Origin: Anaeramoeba ignava | Lineage: Eukaryota > Metamonada > Anaeramoebidae | Reading direction: 5' to 3' | Length of the DNA: 59,773 bases | NCBI GenBank assembly: GCA_028826165.1 | Contig: JAPDFW010000035.1 | Location: forward strand, 1-59,773 | In this document: positions 19,271 through 30,655 of the stretch, one piece after another | How positions within the stretch are numbered: position 1 is the first letter of the stretch | Layout: every line of letters starts with the position of its first letter | Program-made: the position numbers and the translations under genes | The notes under the pieces: generated by a model | Told to the model about the DNA's origin: nothing | The model's input: only the letters and a program-made list of their open reading frames with translations | The model's database searches: none

Positions 19271-21062
19271 ATGAATGATTGTTTATTTTTTGGTTTAAAT
19301 AAAACACCAAAACTTTTCAAAAATGAACCAGAAATAATAACACCACCAATTCAATTTAAATTTGAAAATGAAAATGAAAATGAAAATGAAAATGAAAATG
19401 AAAATGAAAAACAAATTAAACAAATTTCAACAGGTTATTTTTCAACAATTTTCCTTTTCAAAAATGGAAAAGCAATATAATATTTAAATGAAAATGATTC
19501 AAATCAAAATCCTTCAAAAATCAAAATTGAAGAAAATATTCAAAAAGTAACTGTTGGTTATCGAAATGAAGCTATTTTAACAATAGAAGGAAATGTATTT
19601 GCCAAAGGATATTATATTAATCCAAATAATCCAAATGAATTTATCAATATTTCATCATTAATTGAAGATAAAAATGATAGAGTAATTCAAGATGTCGTTT
19701 CTGGAGCTTATTCAATTTACTTATTAACTTCAAATCAAAATGTTTATGGAATTGGTTCAAATCAAGATGGTCAACTTGGTTTTGATTCTGAAACACTTAA
19801 AGAAACAGAAAAACCAATTTTAATGATGAAAAATGTTTCTAAAATATTTTCAGGAAATTCTTCAATTCATGTTTTTCTTTTAAATTCAAATCAAGAATTA
19901 TTTGTATGTGGATGGAATAATTATAGTCAACTTGGATTAGGAGAATCAAGAAAAGAATCAATAATTCATAAATTAACCAAAATCCAAAATATTCCAAAAG
20001 GCAAAATAATTGATATTCAATCTGGAAGTATTCATTCAATAATGCTGATTGAAATTGAAATTGAAAATCAAAATCCAAAAAGAAAACTTTATTCATGTGG
20101 TTATTATCAATCTAATGGACTTGGCAAATATGGAAATACTTATGAATTTACTGAAATCAAATCATCTTTATTTGAAAATGATAATATTCTTGATTTTTCT
20201 GTTGGAAATGAACATAGTTTGATTTTAACTTCCAAATTCAAAATTAATTGGATTTGGATTAAATCAATATGGTCAATTAGGAACTGGAGATATAAATGAT
20301 CAATTAATTCCAATTCAAATTGAACTTCCTAAATTAAGATTTAATGAAGATATTTCTAATTATCATGTTTCTTGTGGATATTTCAAATCATTTCTTTATT
20401 ATTCTCTTCCTTCTTTTTCCAATCTTGAAGAAGATTTGATAAAACTATTTAGAAGAAAAGAATTTTGTGATATTTCATTTAAAACCAAAAATGGAGAAAT
20501 AATTTCAGCTCATAAATTAATATTGAAATATAGATTAAATCAAAATCAAAATCAAAATGAAAAACTTCAAGAAATTATTTCAAAAAAATCAATTAAAGAA
20601 TCAAATCAAATATTTGAAATGATTTATTCAAACAGAATAATAAATCCAAAATTATATTCTGAAATTAAAGAAATTATAAATTCAAATGAAAAAATTGAAG
20701 AAACAATGAAAAGAATTTATTTAAATGAAAATGAAAATGAAAAAGATTTTATAATTGAAAGAAAAGAAAAAGAATATAAATTTCCAAAATTAATATTAAT
20801 AATGAGAAGTGAATTATATCGAGGAATGTTTTTATCTGTAACAGAAGATAAATCAAATAAAGTTAGAGATTATAGTGAATTAAGTAATAAATCATTTCAA
20901 ATATTTGAATATTGGATTTATTCAAATCAAATTAAAGATGAAATTCAAATTACACAAGAAATAATTGATGAAATTGAAACTGGAATTGATTATTTTCAAT
21001 TAAATCAAACAAATCCAAATTTATTTGATTTATTAATTAACAAATTTAATAATCAAAATTAA
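19271..21062 (+). pseudogene. RCC1-BTB paralogue I, one nonsense codon and one frameshift
   Basis: Opens MNDCLFFGLNKTP with a long EN run. At 19478-19480 the invariant GAA of AIEYL is TAA, a single-base nonsense change. The same frame then continues through KVTVGYRNEAIL and the later blades. One inserted base near 20235, in TCCAAATTCAAAATT where other copies read TCTAATTCAAAATT, throws the last blade out of frame. The correct frame resumes as MIKLFRRKEF and both BTB parts are intact to NNQN-stop at 21062. Everything else matches functional copies, so the breaks are few and young. Blade residues include NSSIH after IFSG, SIHS after DIQSG and VCGWNNYSQLGLG. Confidence 0.8.
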
Positions 21063-21275
21063 AATTAAAATTAAAATTAAAATTAAAATTAAAATTAAAA
21101 TTAAAATTAAAATTAAAATTAAAATTAAAATTAAAATTAAAATTTAAATTAAAATTAAAATTTAAAATTAAATTAAAATTAAAATTAAAATCAAAATAAA
21201 TTAAAATTAAAATTTTTAAAATTAAAATCAAAATTAAAATTAAAATCAAAATTAAAATTAAAATTAAAATTATTT
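21049..21275. repeat. (AAAATT)n spacer between copies I and J
   Basis: About 225 bases of AAAATT units, less regular after 21140. It begins in the last codons of copy I. Confidence 0.9.
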
Positions 21276-21308
21276 TTTTCATTTTTTTCATTTTTTTTCT
21301 TTTCAAAA

Positions 21309-23109
21309 ATGAATGATTGTTTATTTTTGGTTTAAAATGAACTTTTAAAATGAACCATATCAAATAAAAAAACCAATTCAATTTAAATTTGAAAATGAAA
21401 ATGAAAATGAAAATGAAAAACAAATTAAGCAAATTTCATCAAGTTTATTTTCAACAATTTTCCTTTTTAAAAATGGAAAAGCAATAGAATATTTAAATGA
21501 AAATGATTCAAATGAAAATCCTTCAAAAATCAAAATTGAAAATATTCAAAAAATATCTATTGGTCATGATAATATAGCTATTTTAACAATAGAAGGAAAT
21601 GTATTTGCAAAAGGAAAAAATATTAATCCAAAAAATCCAAAACAATTTATCAATATTTCATCATTAATTGAAGATAAAAATGATAGAATAATTCAAGATG
21701 TCGTTTCTGGAGCTTGTTCAATTTACTTATTAACTTCAAATCAAAATGCTTATGGAATTGGTTCAAATCAAGATTGTCAACTTGGCTCTGATTATATAAC
21801 ATTTCCAAAAACAAAAAAACCAATTTTAATGATGAAAAATGTTTCTAAAATATTTTCAGGAAATACTTCAAAACATGTTTTTCTTTTAAATTCAAATCAA
21901 GAATTATTTGGATGCGGATATAATTTTCACAGTAAACTTGGATTAGGAGAATCAAGAAAAGAAGTAAAAATCAGAAAATTAACCAAAATCCAAAATATTC
22001 CAAAAGGAAAAATAATTGATATTCAATGTGGATTTACTTTTTCAATAATGCTGATTGAAATTGAAATTGAAATTGAAATTGAAATTGAAATTGAAATTGA
22101 AAATCAAAATCCAAAAAGAAAACTTTATTCATGTGGAAATTATCAATCTAATGGACTTGGCAAAAATGATACTTATGAATTTACTGAAATCAAATCATCT
22201 TTATTTGAAAATGATAATATTCTTGATTTTTCTGTTGGAAATAGACATACTTTGATTTTAACAATAAAAGGGAAATTAATTGGATTTGGGAATAATTCAT
22301 CTGGTCAATTAGGAACTGGAGATACAAAAAATCAATTAATTCCAATTCAAATTGAACTTCCTAAATTAAGATTTAATGAAGATATTTCCAATTATCATAT
22401 TTATTGTGAAAATGAAAAATCATTTATTTATTATTCTCCTCCTTCTTTTTCCAATCTTGAAGAAGATTTGATAAAATTATTTAGAAGAAAAGAATTTTGT
22501 GATATTTCATTTAAAACAAAAAATGGAGAAATAATCAAAGCTCATAAATTAATTTTGAAATATAGATTAAATCAAAATCAAAATCAAAATCAAATTGAAA
22601 AACTTCAAGAAATTATTTCAAAAAAATCAATTAAAGAATCAAATCAAATATTTGAAATGATTTATTCAAACAATTCCAAAATAAATTCAAAATTATATTT
22701 TGAAATTAAAGAAATTATAAATTCAAATGAAAAAATTGAAGAAACAATGAAAAGAATTTATTTAAATGAAAATGAAAATGAAAATGAAAAAGATTTTATA
22801 ATTGAAAGAAAAGAAAAGAAATATAAATTTCCTAAATTAATATTAATAATGAGAAGTGAATTATATCGAGGAATGTTTTTATCTGTAACTGAAGATAAAT
22901 CTAATAAAGTTAGAGATTATAGTGAATTAAGTAATAAATCATTTCAAATATTTGAATATTGGATTTATTCAAATCAAATTAAAGATGAAATTCAAATTAC
23001 ACAAGAAATAATTGATGAAATTGAAATTGGAATTGATTATTTTCAATTAAATCAAACAAATCCAAATTTATTTGATTTATTAATTAATAAATTTAATAAT
23101 CAAAATTAA
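21309..23109 (+). pseudogene. RCC1-BTB paralogue J, broken only at the N-terminus
   Basis: The start ATG with the conserved leader is at 21309, but one T is missing from the TTTTTT of the LFFG codons, so the frame stops after about eight codons. From about 21362 to 23109 a single frame runs without a stop through every blade and both BTB parts, ending NNQN-stop. The first in-frame ATG is the internal MMKNVSK at 21829, giving 426 residues that lack the first three blades. The second hexamer site is changed to an (IE)n run (ATTGAA repeats at 22053-22100) instead of EN. Blade residues include NTSKH after IFSG, FTFS after DIQCG, and the odd turn GCGYNFHSKLGLG, which loses the GQLG motif. Confidence 0.75.
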
Positions 23110-23330
23110 AATTAAAATTAAAATTAAAATTAAAATTAAAATTAAAATTAAAATTAAAATTAAAATTAAAATTAAAATTAAAATCAAAATTAAAATTAAA
23201 ATTAAAATCAAAATTAAAATTCAGATCTAAATTAAAATTAGCTGGATTTATTTATTAAACAATTTAACCATTGAAATTGAAAATAAAAATTAAAATTAAA
23301 ATTTAAAATTAAAATTAAAATGTTATTTAA
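23096..23330. repeat. (AAAATT)n tract after copy J
   Basis: Clean AAAATT/AAAATC units to about 23220, then irregular sequence containing the only non-repeat island (23221-23275), then more AAAATT. From 23331 to 23499 the sequence is T-rich leader-like DNA before copy K. Confidence 0.85.
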
Positions 23331-23499
23331 AATCAAAATTAAAAATCAATTTCAAAAATCTTTTTTTATTTTTTCATTTTTTTTTAATTGTAATTTTTTT
23401 TATTATTTTTGTAATTTTTTTTTTTAATTGATCAAAATAATTTAAAAACAAAATTTGATCTTTGAGCAAAATCTTGAAAGAAACAAACAAATAGAAATC

Positions 23500-25588
23500 A
23501 TGAATCAAAAACAAGAAATTTTATTTTTTGGTTCTAATAAAACAACAAAATTTTATAACAAAAAAATACAAAAAATCACAAAACCAACACAAATTTATTT
23601 AGAAAATGAAAATGAAAATGAAAATGAAAATGAAAAACAAATTAAACAAATTTCTTCAAGTTATTTTTCAACAATTTTTCTTTTTAAAAATGGAAAAGCA
23701 ATAGAATATTTAAAAAAATCAAAAAAAAATCCACAAAAAATTCAAATTGAAAATATTCAAATTGAAAATATCCAAAAAGTAACTGTTGGTTTTCAAAATG
23801 AAGCTATTTTAACAATAGAAGGAAATGTATTTGCCAAAAGGAAAAAATATTAATCCAAAAAATCCAAAACAATTTATCAATATTTCATCATTAATTGAAG
23901 ATACAAATGATAGAATAATTAAAGATATTGTTTCTGGTTCTCAATCAATTTACTTATTAACTTCAAATCAAAATGCTTATGGAATTGGTTCAAATTATTT
24001 TGGCCAACTTGGTTCTAAAACAATTCAAAAAACACAAAAACCAATTTTAATGATGAAAAATGTTTCTAAAATATTTTCAGGAATTTATTCAAGTTCTGTT
24101 TTTCTTTTAAATTCAAATCAAGAATTATTTGGATGTGGCAGTAATTATTGGGGTCAACTTGGATTAGGAAATGAGGGATATTTTCAAGAAAGATTAACCC
24201 AAAATCCAAAATATTCCAAAAGGCAAAATAATTGATATTCAATCTGGATATGATTATTCAGTAATGTTGATTGAAAATGAAGAAGAAGGAGATTCAGATC
24301 CAAATTCAGATCCAAAATCAAATTCAAAATCAAAATCAAATTCAAATTCAAATTCAAATTCAAATTCAAATTCAAATTTAAATCAAAATCATAATCAAAT
24401 TCAAAATCAAAATCAAAATCAAAATCAAAATCAAAATCAAAATCAAAATCAAAATCAAAATCAAAATCAAAATCAAAATCAAAATCAAAATCAAAATCAA
24501 AATCAAAATCAAAATCAAAATCAAAATCAAAATCAAAATCCAAAAAGAAAACTTTATTCATGTGGTTATTATCAATATAATGGACTTGGCAAAAACGAAA
24601 ATACTAAAGAGTTTACTGAAATCAAATTATCTTTATTTGAAAATGATGATAATATTCTTGATTTTTCTGTTGGTTATGCTCATACTTTGATTTTAACAAT
24701 AAAAGGGAAATTAATTGGATTTGGATTAAATGATTGTGGTCAATTAGGAACTAGATATACAAATGATCAATTAATTCCAATTCAAATTGAACTTCGTAGC
24801 TTATTGTTTGATATTTCCGATTATCGTCTTTCTTGTGGTGATTTTAATTCATTTCTTTATTATTCTCCTTCTATTCCTTCTTTTTCCAATCTTGAAGAAG
24901 ATTTGATAAAACTATTTCTAAGAAAAGAATTTTGTAATGTTTCATTTAAAACCGAAAATGGAGAAATAATTGAAGCTCATAAATTAATATTGAAATATAG
25001 ATTAAAAGATTATGAAAATCGAAATTGAAAAACTTCAAGAAATTATTTCAAAAAAATCAATTAAAGAATCAAATCAAATATTTGAAATGATTTATTCAAA
25101 CAATTCCAAAATAAATCCAATATTATATTCTGAAATTAAAGAAATTATAAATTCAAATGAAAAAATTGAAGAAACAATGAAAAGAATTTATTTAAATGAA
25201 AATGAAAATGAAAAAGATTTTATTAATTGAAAGAAAAGAAAAACAATATAAATTTCCTAAATTAATATTAATAATGAGAAGTGAATTATATCGAGGAATG
25301 TTTTTATCTGTAACTGAAGATAAATCCAATAAAGTTAGAGATTATAGTGAATTAAGTAATAAATCATTTCAAATATTTGAATATTGGATTTATTCAAATC
25401 AAATTAAAGAAGAAATTCAAATTACAAAAGAAATAATTGAAGAACTTGAAATTGGAATTGATTATTTTCAATTAAATCAAACAAAATCCAATTTATTATC
25501 TTGTTCAATTGATCAATATATCAAGAAAAAAACTCAAAAAAAATTCAAACAAAAAAAAGAAAAAAAAGGAAGTTGTTTTATTTTTTAA
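23500..25588 (+). pseudogene. RCC1-BTB paralogue K with a giant QN loop and a new polybasic CaaX-like tail; four frameshifts
   Basis: Opens MNQKQEILFFGSN, unlike the other copies, and lacks the standard leader. Frames change near 23838 (extra A in GCCAAAAGG), near 24200 (extra C in TTAACCC), near 25010, and near 25220 (extra T in GATTTTATTAATTG). All four are net one-base insertions. The loop before PKRKLYSCG, normally 4-10 residues, is about 90 residues of SN then QN repeats. The last frame carries BTB2 and then departs from the family after NQTKSN: instead of LFDLLINKF it ends in a lysine-rich stretch and the residues SCFIF. C-F-I-F fits a CaaX prenylation box behind a polybasic segment, as on small GTPases. 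Whether the gene is expressed depends on whether the frameshifts are real. Confidence 0.75.
24296..24541 (+). repeat. Expanded TCAAAT/TCAAAA hexamer inside copy K
   Basis: Starts as TCAAAT units (SN dipeptides) and becomes pure CAAAAT units (QN dipeptides, more than 25 in a row). It sits exactly where paralogues have two to five GAAAAT units, so it is an expansion of a pre-existing slip site. Confidence 0.9.
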
Positions 25589-25718
25589 TTGAAAAACAAA
25601 TAATCTTCTTTTGTATTTTTTTTTAGCTTAATTTGTTTGTGGTTTTTATCTTTTTTTTTTGTTCTTTTCAAAAACCAATTTTAATCCAAAAAGAAAAAAA
25701 AGAAAAAAAGAATTTTTT
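25589..25718. other. Convergent intergenic gap between copy K and POB3
   Basis: 130 bases between two 3' ends, T-rich on the left and AAAAAGAAAA-rich on the right. Likely polyadenylation regions of both genes; no specific signal can be singled out. Confidence 0.5.
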
Positions 25719-28700
25719 TTAATCTTTATGATCTTCTTTTTTGTTTTTTTTAATTTCATCTGGATTTTGATCTTCTTTTTGTTTTCTTTTTTGTCTTTTT
25801 AAATTTCTTGTATTTTTTTTTGAATCATTTTCATTTTCATTTTCATTTTCATCTTCATTTTCACTATCAGAATTAGAAATGGGATTTTTAAGATCAGAAT
25901 CTGAAGAATCAAATTCCATTTCTTCATCTTTATCTTGAGAATTTGGAGCAAAATCATCATCATCATCATCAGATTCATCATTTAAATCATTTTCATTTTG
26001 AATAAATTGTTGAAATGTTTGATTTTTTTGATTTTGATTTTGATTTTGATTTTGATTTTGATTTTGATTTTGATTTTGAATTTTTGATTTTGATTTTGAT
26101 TTTGAATTTTGATTTTGATTTTGATTTTGATTTTGATTTTGATTTTGATTTTGATTTTGATTTTGATTTTGATTTTGATTTTGAATTTTGATTATTTTTT
26201 TCATTTGGAATTTTTTCAACATTCAACTCATTAAAATCATGTTTATTTTTATCAGAAGTGATTGAAGAATCAATTTTTTTAGCAATTTTAACTTTTTTCG
26301 AAATCAAAAAATTTTCCAATTTAAAATGTTCAGCTCTATCAATATTATTAAAAGTTAAAGAAGGACCACCAATAAGATGGATATTAAAATCGATAGTACG
26401 ACTTGCAGTATGCGAATGATCCAAACGGGAGAAATCAATTGTAGCAATATCAGAATATTTAATATGAATAGATTTATGGATGAAAAAAAGACCGTTTTCA
26501 AGAAGATAAAGAAATCCTTCTGATGTTTTAAAAGATGAATGAATCCATGGCGTTTTTTCTGAAGTTTTAAATTTATGAGGCGATTGAATGGGTTTTTTAA
26601 TCAAAACCCTGAAGACTTTTTTAATAATATCACTTTGAAAACCTGTTAAATCCTTGCAAATTTTATTGTGATATTTTTCTTGTATTTCTGATTCTGTTAA
26701 ATTTAATTCGACCTCAATTTCTTTAGTATCAAATGTTTGAAAAATTAAATGTGAATATTTTGTTTTTCCCCGTTGAATTGGGGCATCAAGAACAATTACA
26801 AATGCTTGTTCTGCATCTGGTTTTGGAAGCATAAACATTTCCGTTATTGATTTGTATTCGATTCTCCAATTGTATGTTGTTCCAGATAGTTTGAAATATG
26901 TTGGATAACATTGTATTTTGTATCTTCCTCGTGGTGAAAATAGAAAAATGTCTTTGAATGATACTATTTCATCTCCTGTTACTGATGCATCTGTTATTTG
27001 TCGTATTTCTTTGTCGAATTGTTCTGCTGTGAAAATTTCGTTGTTTTGTGTTGTTGTTTTTTTAAGTATTTTTTTTGGTTCGAGAATTGCTCCAAGACCT
27101 GTTTCAACATTTGTTTCTTTTGAAAATTAATTAAATTTAAATAAAATTAAAATTAAAATTCATTTTGAAATTCATTTTGAAATTAATATTAATTGAAATT
27201 AATTAAAATTCATTTTGAAATTAAAATTAAAATTCATTTTGAAATTAAAATTAAAATTAAAAATAAAATTCATTTTAAAATTAAAATTCATTTTGAAATT
27301 AAAATTAAAAATAAAATTCATTTTGAAATTAATTAAAATTAAAATTCATTTTAAAATTAATTAAAATTAAAATTAATTAAAATTAAAATTAAAATTAAAA
27401 TTCATTTTGAAATTAAAATTCGTTTTGAAATTAAAATTAAATTTAAAATTCATTTTGAAATTAAAATTAAATTTAAAATTCATTTTGAAATTAAAATTAA
27501 ATTTAAAATTCATTTTGAAATTAAAATTAAATTTAAAATTCATTTTGAAATTAAAATTAAAATTAATATTGAAATTAATTAAAATTAAAATTCATTTTGA
27601 AATTCATTTTGAAATTAAAATTCATTTTAATATTCATTTTGAAATTAAAATTCATTTTGAAATTAAAATTCATTTTGAAATTAATATTCATTTTATAATT
27701 AAATTTAAAATTCATTTTGAAATTAAATTTCATTTTGAAATTAATTAAAATTAAATTTAAAATTCATTTTGAAATTAATTAAAATTAAAATTAAAATTAA
27801 ATTTAAAATTCGTTTTGAAATTGAAATTAAATTTAAAATTCATTTTGAAATTAAAAATTAAAATTAAAAATAAAATTCATTTTGAAATTAATTAAAATTC
27901 ATTTTAAAATTAAAATTAAAATTAAAATTCATTTTGAAATTAATTAAAATTCATTTTAAAATTAAAATTAAATTTAAAATTCATTTTGAAATTAAAATTC
28001 ATTTTAATATTCATTTTGAAATTAAAATTAAAATTAAAATTCATTTTGAAATTAAAATTCATTTTGAAATTAATATTCATTTTATAATTAAATTTAAAAT
28101 TCATTTTGAAATTAAAATTACTTTCTTTTGTATTTTCTAAAACATATCCATTTGGAACACAACCATCAGGATTTGGATCCGAAGGAACTTGATAAGACAA
28201 AGGAACAAAGAATCTAATTTGGGACAAAGAATCAACTTTTGAATTTTCATGAGTTTTATCAGAAAGAACTAAAGTAAGATCATTTTTAGATTGAAGAATA
28301 GATTGGGAAACATTTTTCAAGGGAAAATCAAAAGCAGGTTTTCCATTAACATAAAAATAAAGGGAATTTTCTTTTAAAGCAATATCACCACAATTTAAAC
28401 CTTGAGTTGCCATTTCAACTTTTTTTAAATCCATTTTATGATAATCCAAAATGTATTTTCTTAAGAAATTATAATGATTTGATTGAAATCCAAAAAATGA
28501 TGTTTCTTTCATTTGATTTTGATTTTGATTTTCATTTTCTTTTTCTTTTTCTTTTTCTTTTTCTTCGTTTTTTGTGCTTGTTTTCCATAATACTTTTAAT
28601 ATTGACCCTCTTGAAAATGGATACCAATATACTTCTTTTATATTTCGAAGTGGTATTTGCTTTTTTTTTTGTGTTTTTGTTGATATCCAAACATATGCTA

Positions 28701-28788
28701 ATGGAAGAAGTTTAAGATCTCCATTTTCTGCTTCATTTTCAAGAAGTGAAATATTTTTAAATAAATGTCCTTTTGGTTTTTGTGCCAT
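25719..28788 (-). CDS. POB3: FACT histone-chaperone subunit Pob3/SSRP1 (two exons, frame break in a hexamer tract)
   Basis: Exon 1 (28122-28788) gives MAQKPKGHLFKN, the Pob3 N-terminal PH fold, LNCGDIALKENSLYF, and PAFDFPLKNVSQ, where SSRP1 has PVFEIPLSNVSQ. A 1005-base intron (27117-28121, GT..AG, phase 1) leads to exon 2, which carries LFSPRGRYKIQCYPTYFKL, then EMFMLPKPDAEQAFVIVLD and QRGKTKYSHLIF (SSRP1: LLPHKDQRQMFFVISLD, QGQTRYHFLI), and the second PH domain. An acidic tail (DESDDDDDDF..DEEMEFDSSDSD) and a basic end follow, with no HMG box, as in Pob3. The two exon-2 frames meet in a CAAAAT tract at 26028-26190, one base out of step. No AG lies there, so it is not an intron. FACT moves nucleosomes for transcription and replication in the nucleus. 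Predicted length is about 687 residues. Confidence 0.85.
26028..26190 (-). repeat. CAAAAT tract in POB3, open in all three frames
   Basis: On the gene strand the hexamer reads QN, SK or KI depending on frame, none with a stop, and a few seven-base units shift between them. It separates the Pob3 PH domains from the acidic tail, a place where a flexible linker is expected. Confidence 0.85.
27117..28121 (-). repeat. POB3 intron filled with CATTTTGAAATT-type repeats
   Basis: The intron begins GTAATT and ends AAAG on the gene strand. It consists of 6-, 12- and 18-base combinations of AAATTA, AAATTC and ATTTTG. The long reading frames inside it on both strands are repeat artefacts. Confidence 0.85.
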
Positions 28789-28889
28789 TTTAATAATAAT
28801 AAAAAATAAATGAAAAATGAAAAATGAAAAATGAAAAAAATTTTTTTTATTTAAAAAGTTTTTGTTTTTTTTTTAACGTTTTTTCATTG
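28789..28889 (-). promoter_or_regulatory. POB3 upstream region
   Basis: On the gene strand, an A-run meeting a T-run (complement of 28835-28860) is followed by four CATTTTT copies and the ATG. The same elements occur before other genes in the window, so this is the likely promoter. Confidence 0.45.
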
Positions 28890-29561
28890 CATTTATATTT
28901 ATATTTATATTTATATTTATATTTATATTTATATTTATATTTATATTTATATTTATATTTATATTTATATTTATATTTATATTTATATTTATATTTATAT
29001 TTATATTTATATTTATAATTATATTTATATTTATATTTATATTTATATTTATATTTATATTTATATTTATATTTATATTTATATTTATATTTATATTTAT
29101 ATTTATATTTATATTTATATTTATATTTATAATTATATTTATATTTTATATTTTATTTATTTATATTTATATTTATATTTTTAATTTATATTTATATTTA
29201 GATTTATATTTATATTTATATTTATATTTATATTTATATTTATATTTATATTTATATTTATTTTTATTTTTTTTTATATTTATATTTATATTTTTATTTT
29301 TATAATTTTATATTTTATATTTATATTTATATTTATATTTATATTTATAATTTATAATTATTTATATTTATATTTATATTTATATTTATATTTATATTTA
29401 TATTTATATTTATATTTATATTTATATTTATATTTATATTTATATTTATATTTATATTTATATTTATATTTATATTTATATTTATATTTATATTTATATT
29501 TATATTTATATTTATATTTATATTTATATTTATATTTATATTTATATTTATATTTATTTTT
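28890..29561. repeat. (ATTTAT)n hexamer array
   Basis: About 670 bases of ATATTT units, very pure over 28900-29130 and 29360-29560, with a degraded middle. The YL-dipeptide frame at 28824-29018 is an artefact. Confidence 0.95.
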
Positions 29562-29798
29562 AGTTTGTTTCGCGATGTTTTAATGTGTTAAAGTTTATTG
29601 CTTTTAACACACTTAATCACCGATAAACCTTTTATGGTTTTGGTTTATTTTTTAATTCCATTTTAAACAAAAAAAATTAAAATGAAATTATTTTTTAAAA
29701 ATTTAACCATATAACCAATCTGGGGTATTTTTTCTTTGCAATAAAACAAGAAAAAAATGAAAAAAGAAAAATTAAAAAAAAAATTTTTTTTAAATAAA

Positions 29799-30036
29799 AA
29801 AATAAACAAAAAATTTTTATTAATTTTTTAAATTTATTTAAACTTGGAAATCAATAAATTAAACAAATATTCTTTTTTAAATTATTATTTAGAAAAAATT
29901 TATAAATTAATTTCTATTTAAAATTATTAAAAATTATGAATAAAATTTATTTAAAAATTATTCATAATTTATAATTTAAATATAAAAATCTAAATCATTA
30001 AAATCCAAATATAAGTAAATAAAAATTAATAAATCT
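29799..30036 (+). repeat. Direct repeat, copy 1 (about 240 bp)
   Basis: Starts AATAAACAAAAA and ends CATTAAAATCC...AATAAATCT. It is almost identical to 30417-30655, with only a few single-base changes and two shifted A/T runs. It is not simple sequence, so this is a true duplication. LTR remnants or two copies of a short non-coding element are possible. Confidence 0.8.
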
Positions 30037-30416
30037 TAAATTTAAAATTAAAATATAATTATATTCCTAATTATTTATTAATCAAAACAATAAAAAAATT
30101 GATTTTAATTGTTTTAAGTTTTAGTTATCAAAATATCATAATTTTTGAATTAATTTGAATGGATATTTTACATAAAAAATTCTATTCATTTAATTTTAAA
30201 CAAATTTAAATTTTTTTTAATTTTTTTTTTCATTTTTTTTTTTCTAATTAAAAACTTATCTAAAAATTATTAATAAGTTTTTTTTTTGATTGCTTTTATA
30301 AAAAATTTCCAATTACTTTTGTAAACTTTTCTAATTCTTTATTTTATCTCAAATTCTTATTATTTTATAAATTATTTTAATTTAATTTTCTTTTTAAATT
30401 AATAATAATTAAAATC

Positions 30417-30655
30417 AAAAAAATAAACAAAAATTTTTATTAATTTTTTAAATTTATTTAAGCTTTGAAATCAATAAATTAAACAAATATTCTTTTTTAA
30501 ATTATTATTTAGAAAATATTTATAAATTAATTTCTATTTAAAATTATTAAAAATTATGAATAAAAATTTATTTAAAATTATTTATAATTTATAATTTAAA
30601 TATAAAAATCTAAATCATTAAAATCCAAATATAAGTAAATAAACATTAATAAATC
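30417..30655 (+). repeat. Direct repeat, copy 2 (about 240 bp)
   Basis: Same orientation as copy 1, 618 bases away, with no recognisable gene between them. The flanking bases do not show an obvious target-site duplication by eye. Confidence 0.8.

Noticed and set aside
29584-29611. Hairpin as a bacterial-type terminator
   Set aside because: Eukaryotic context with no gene ending there; kept only as a note in the gene-free region.
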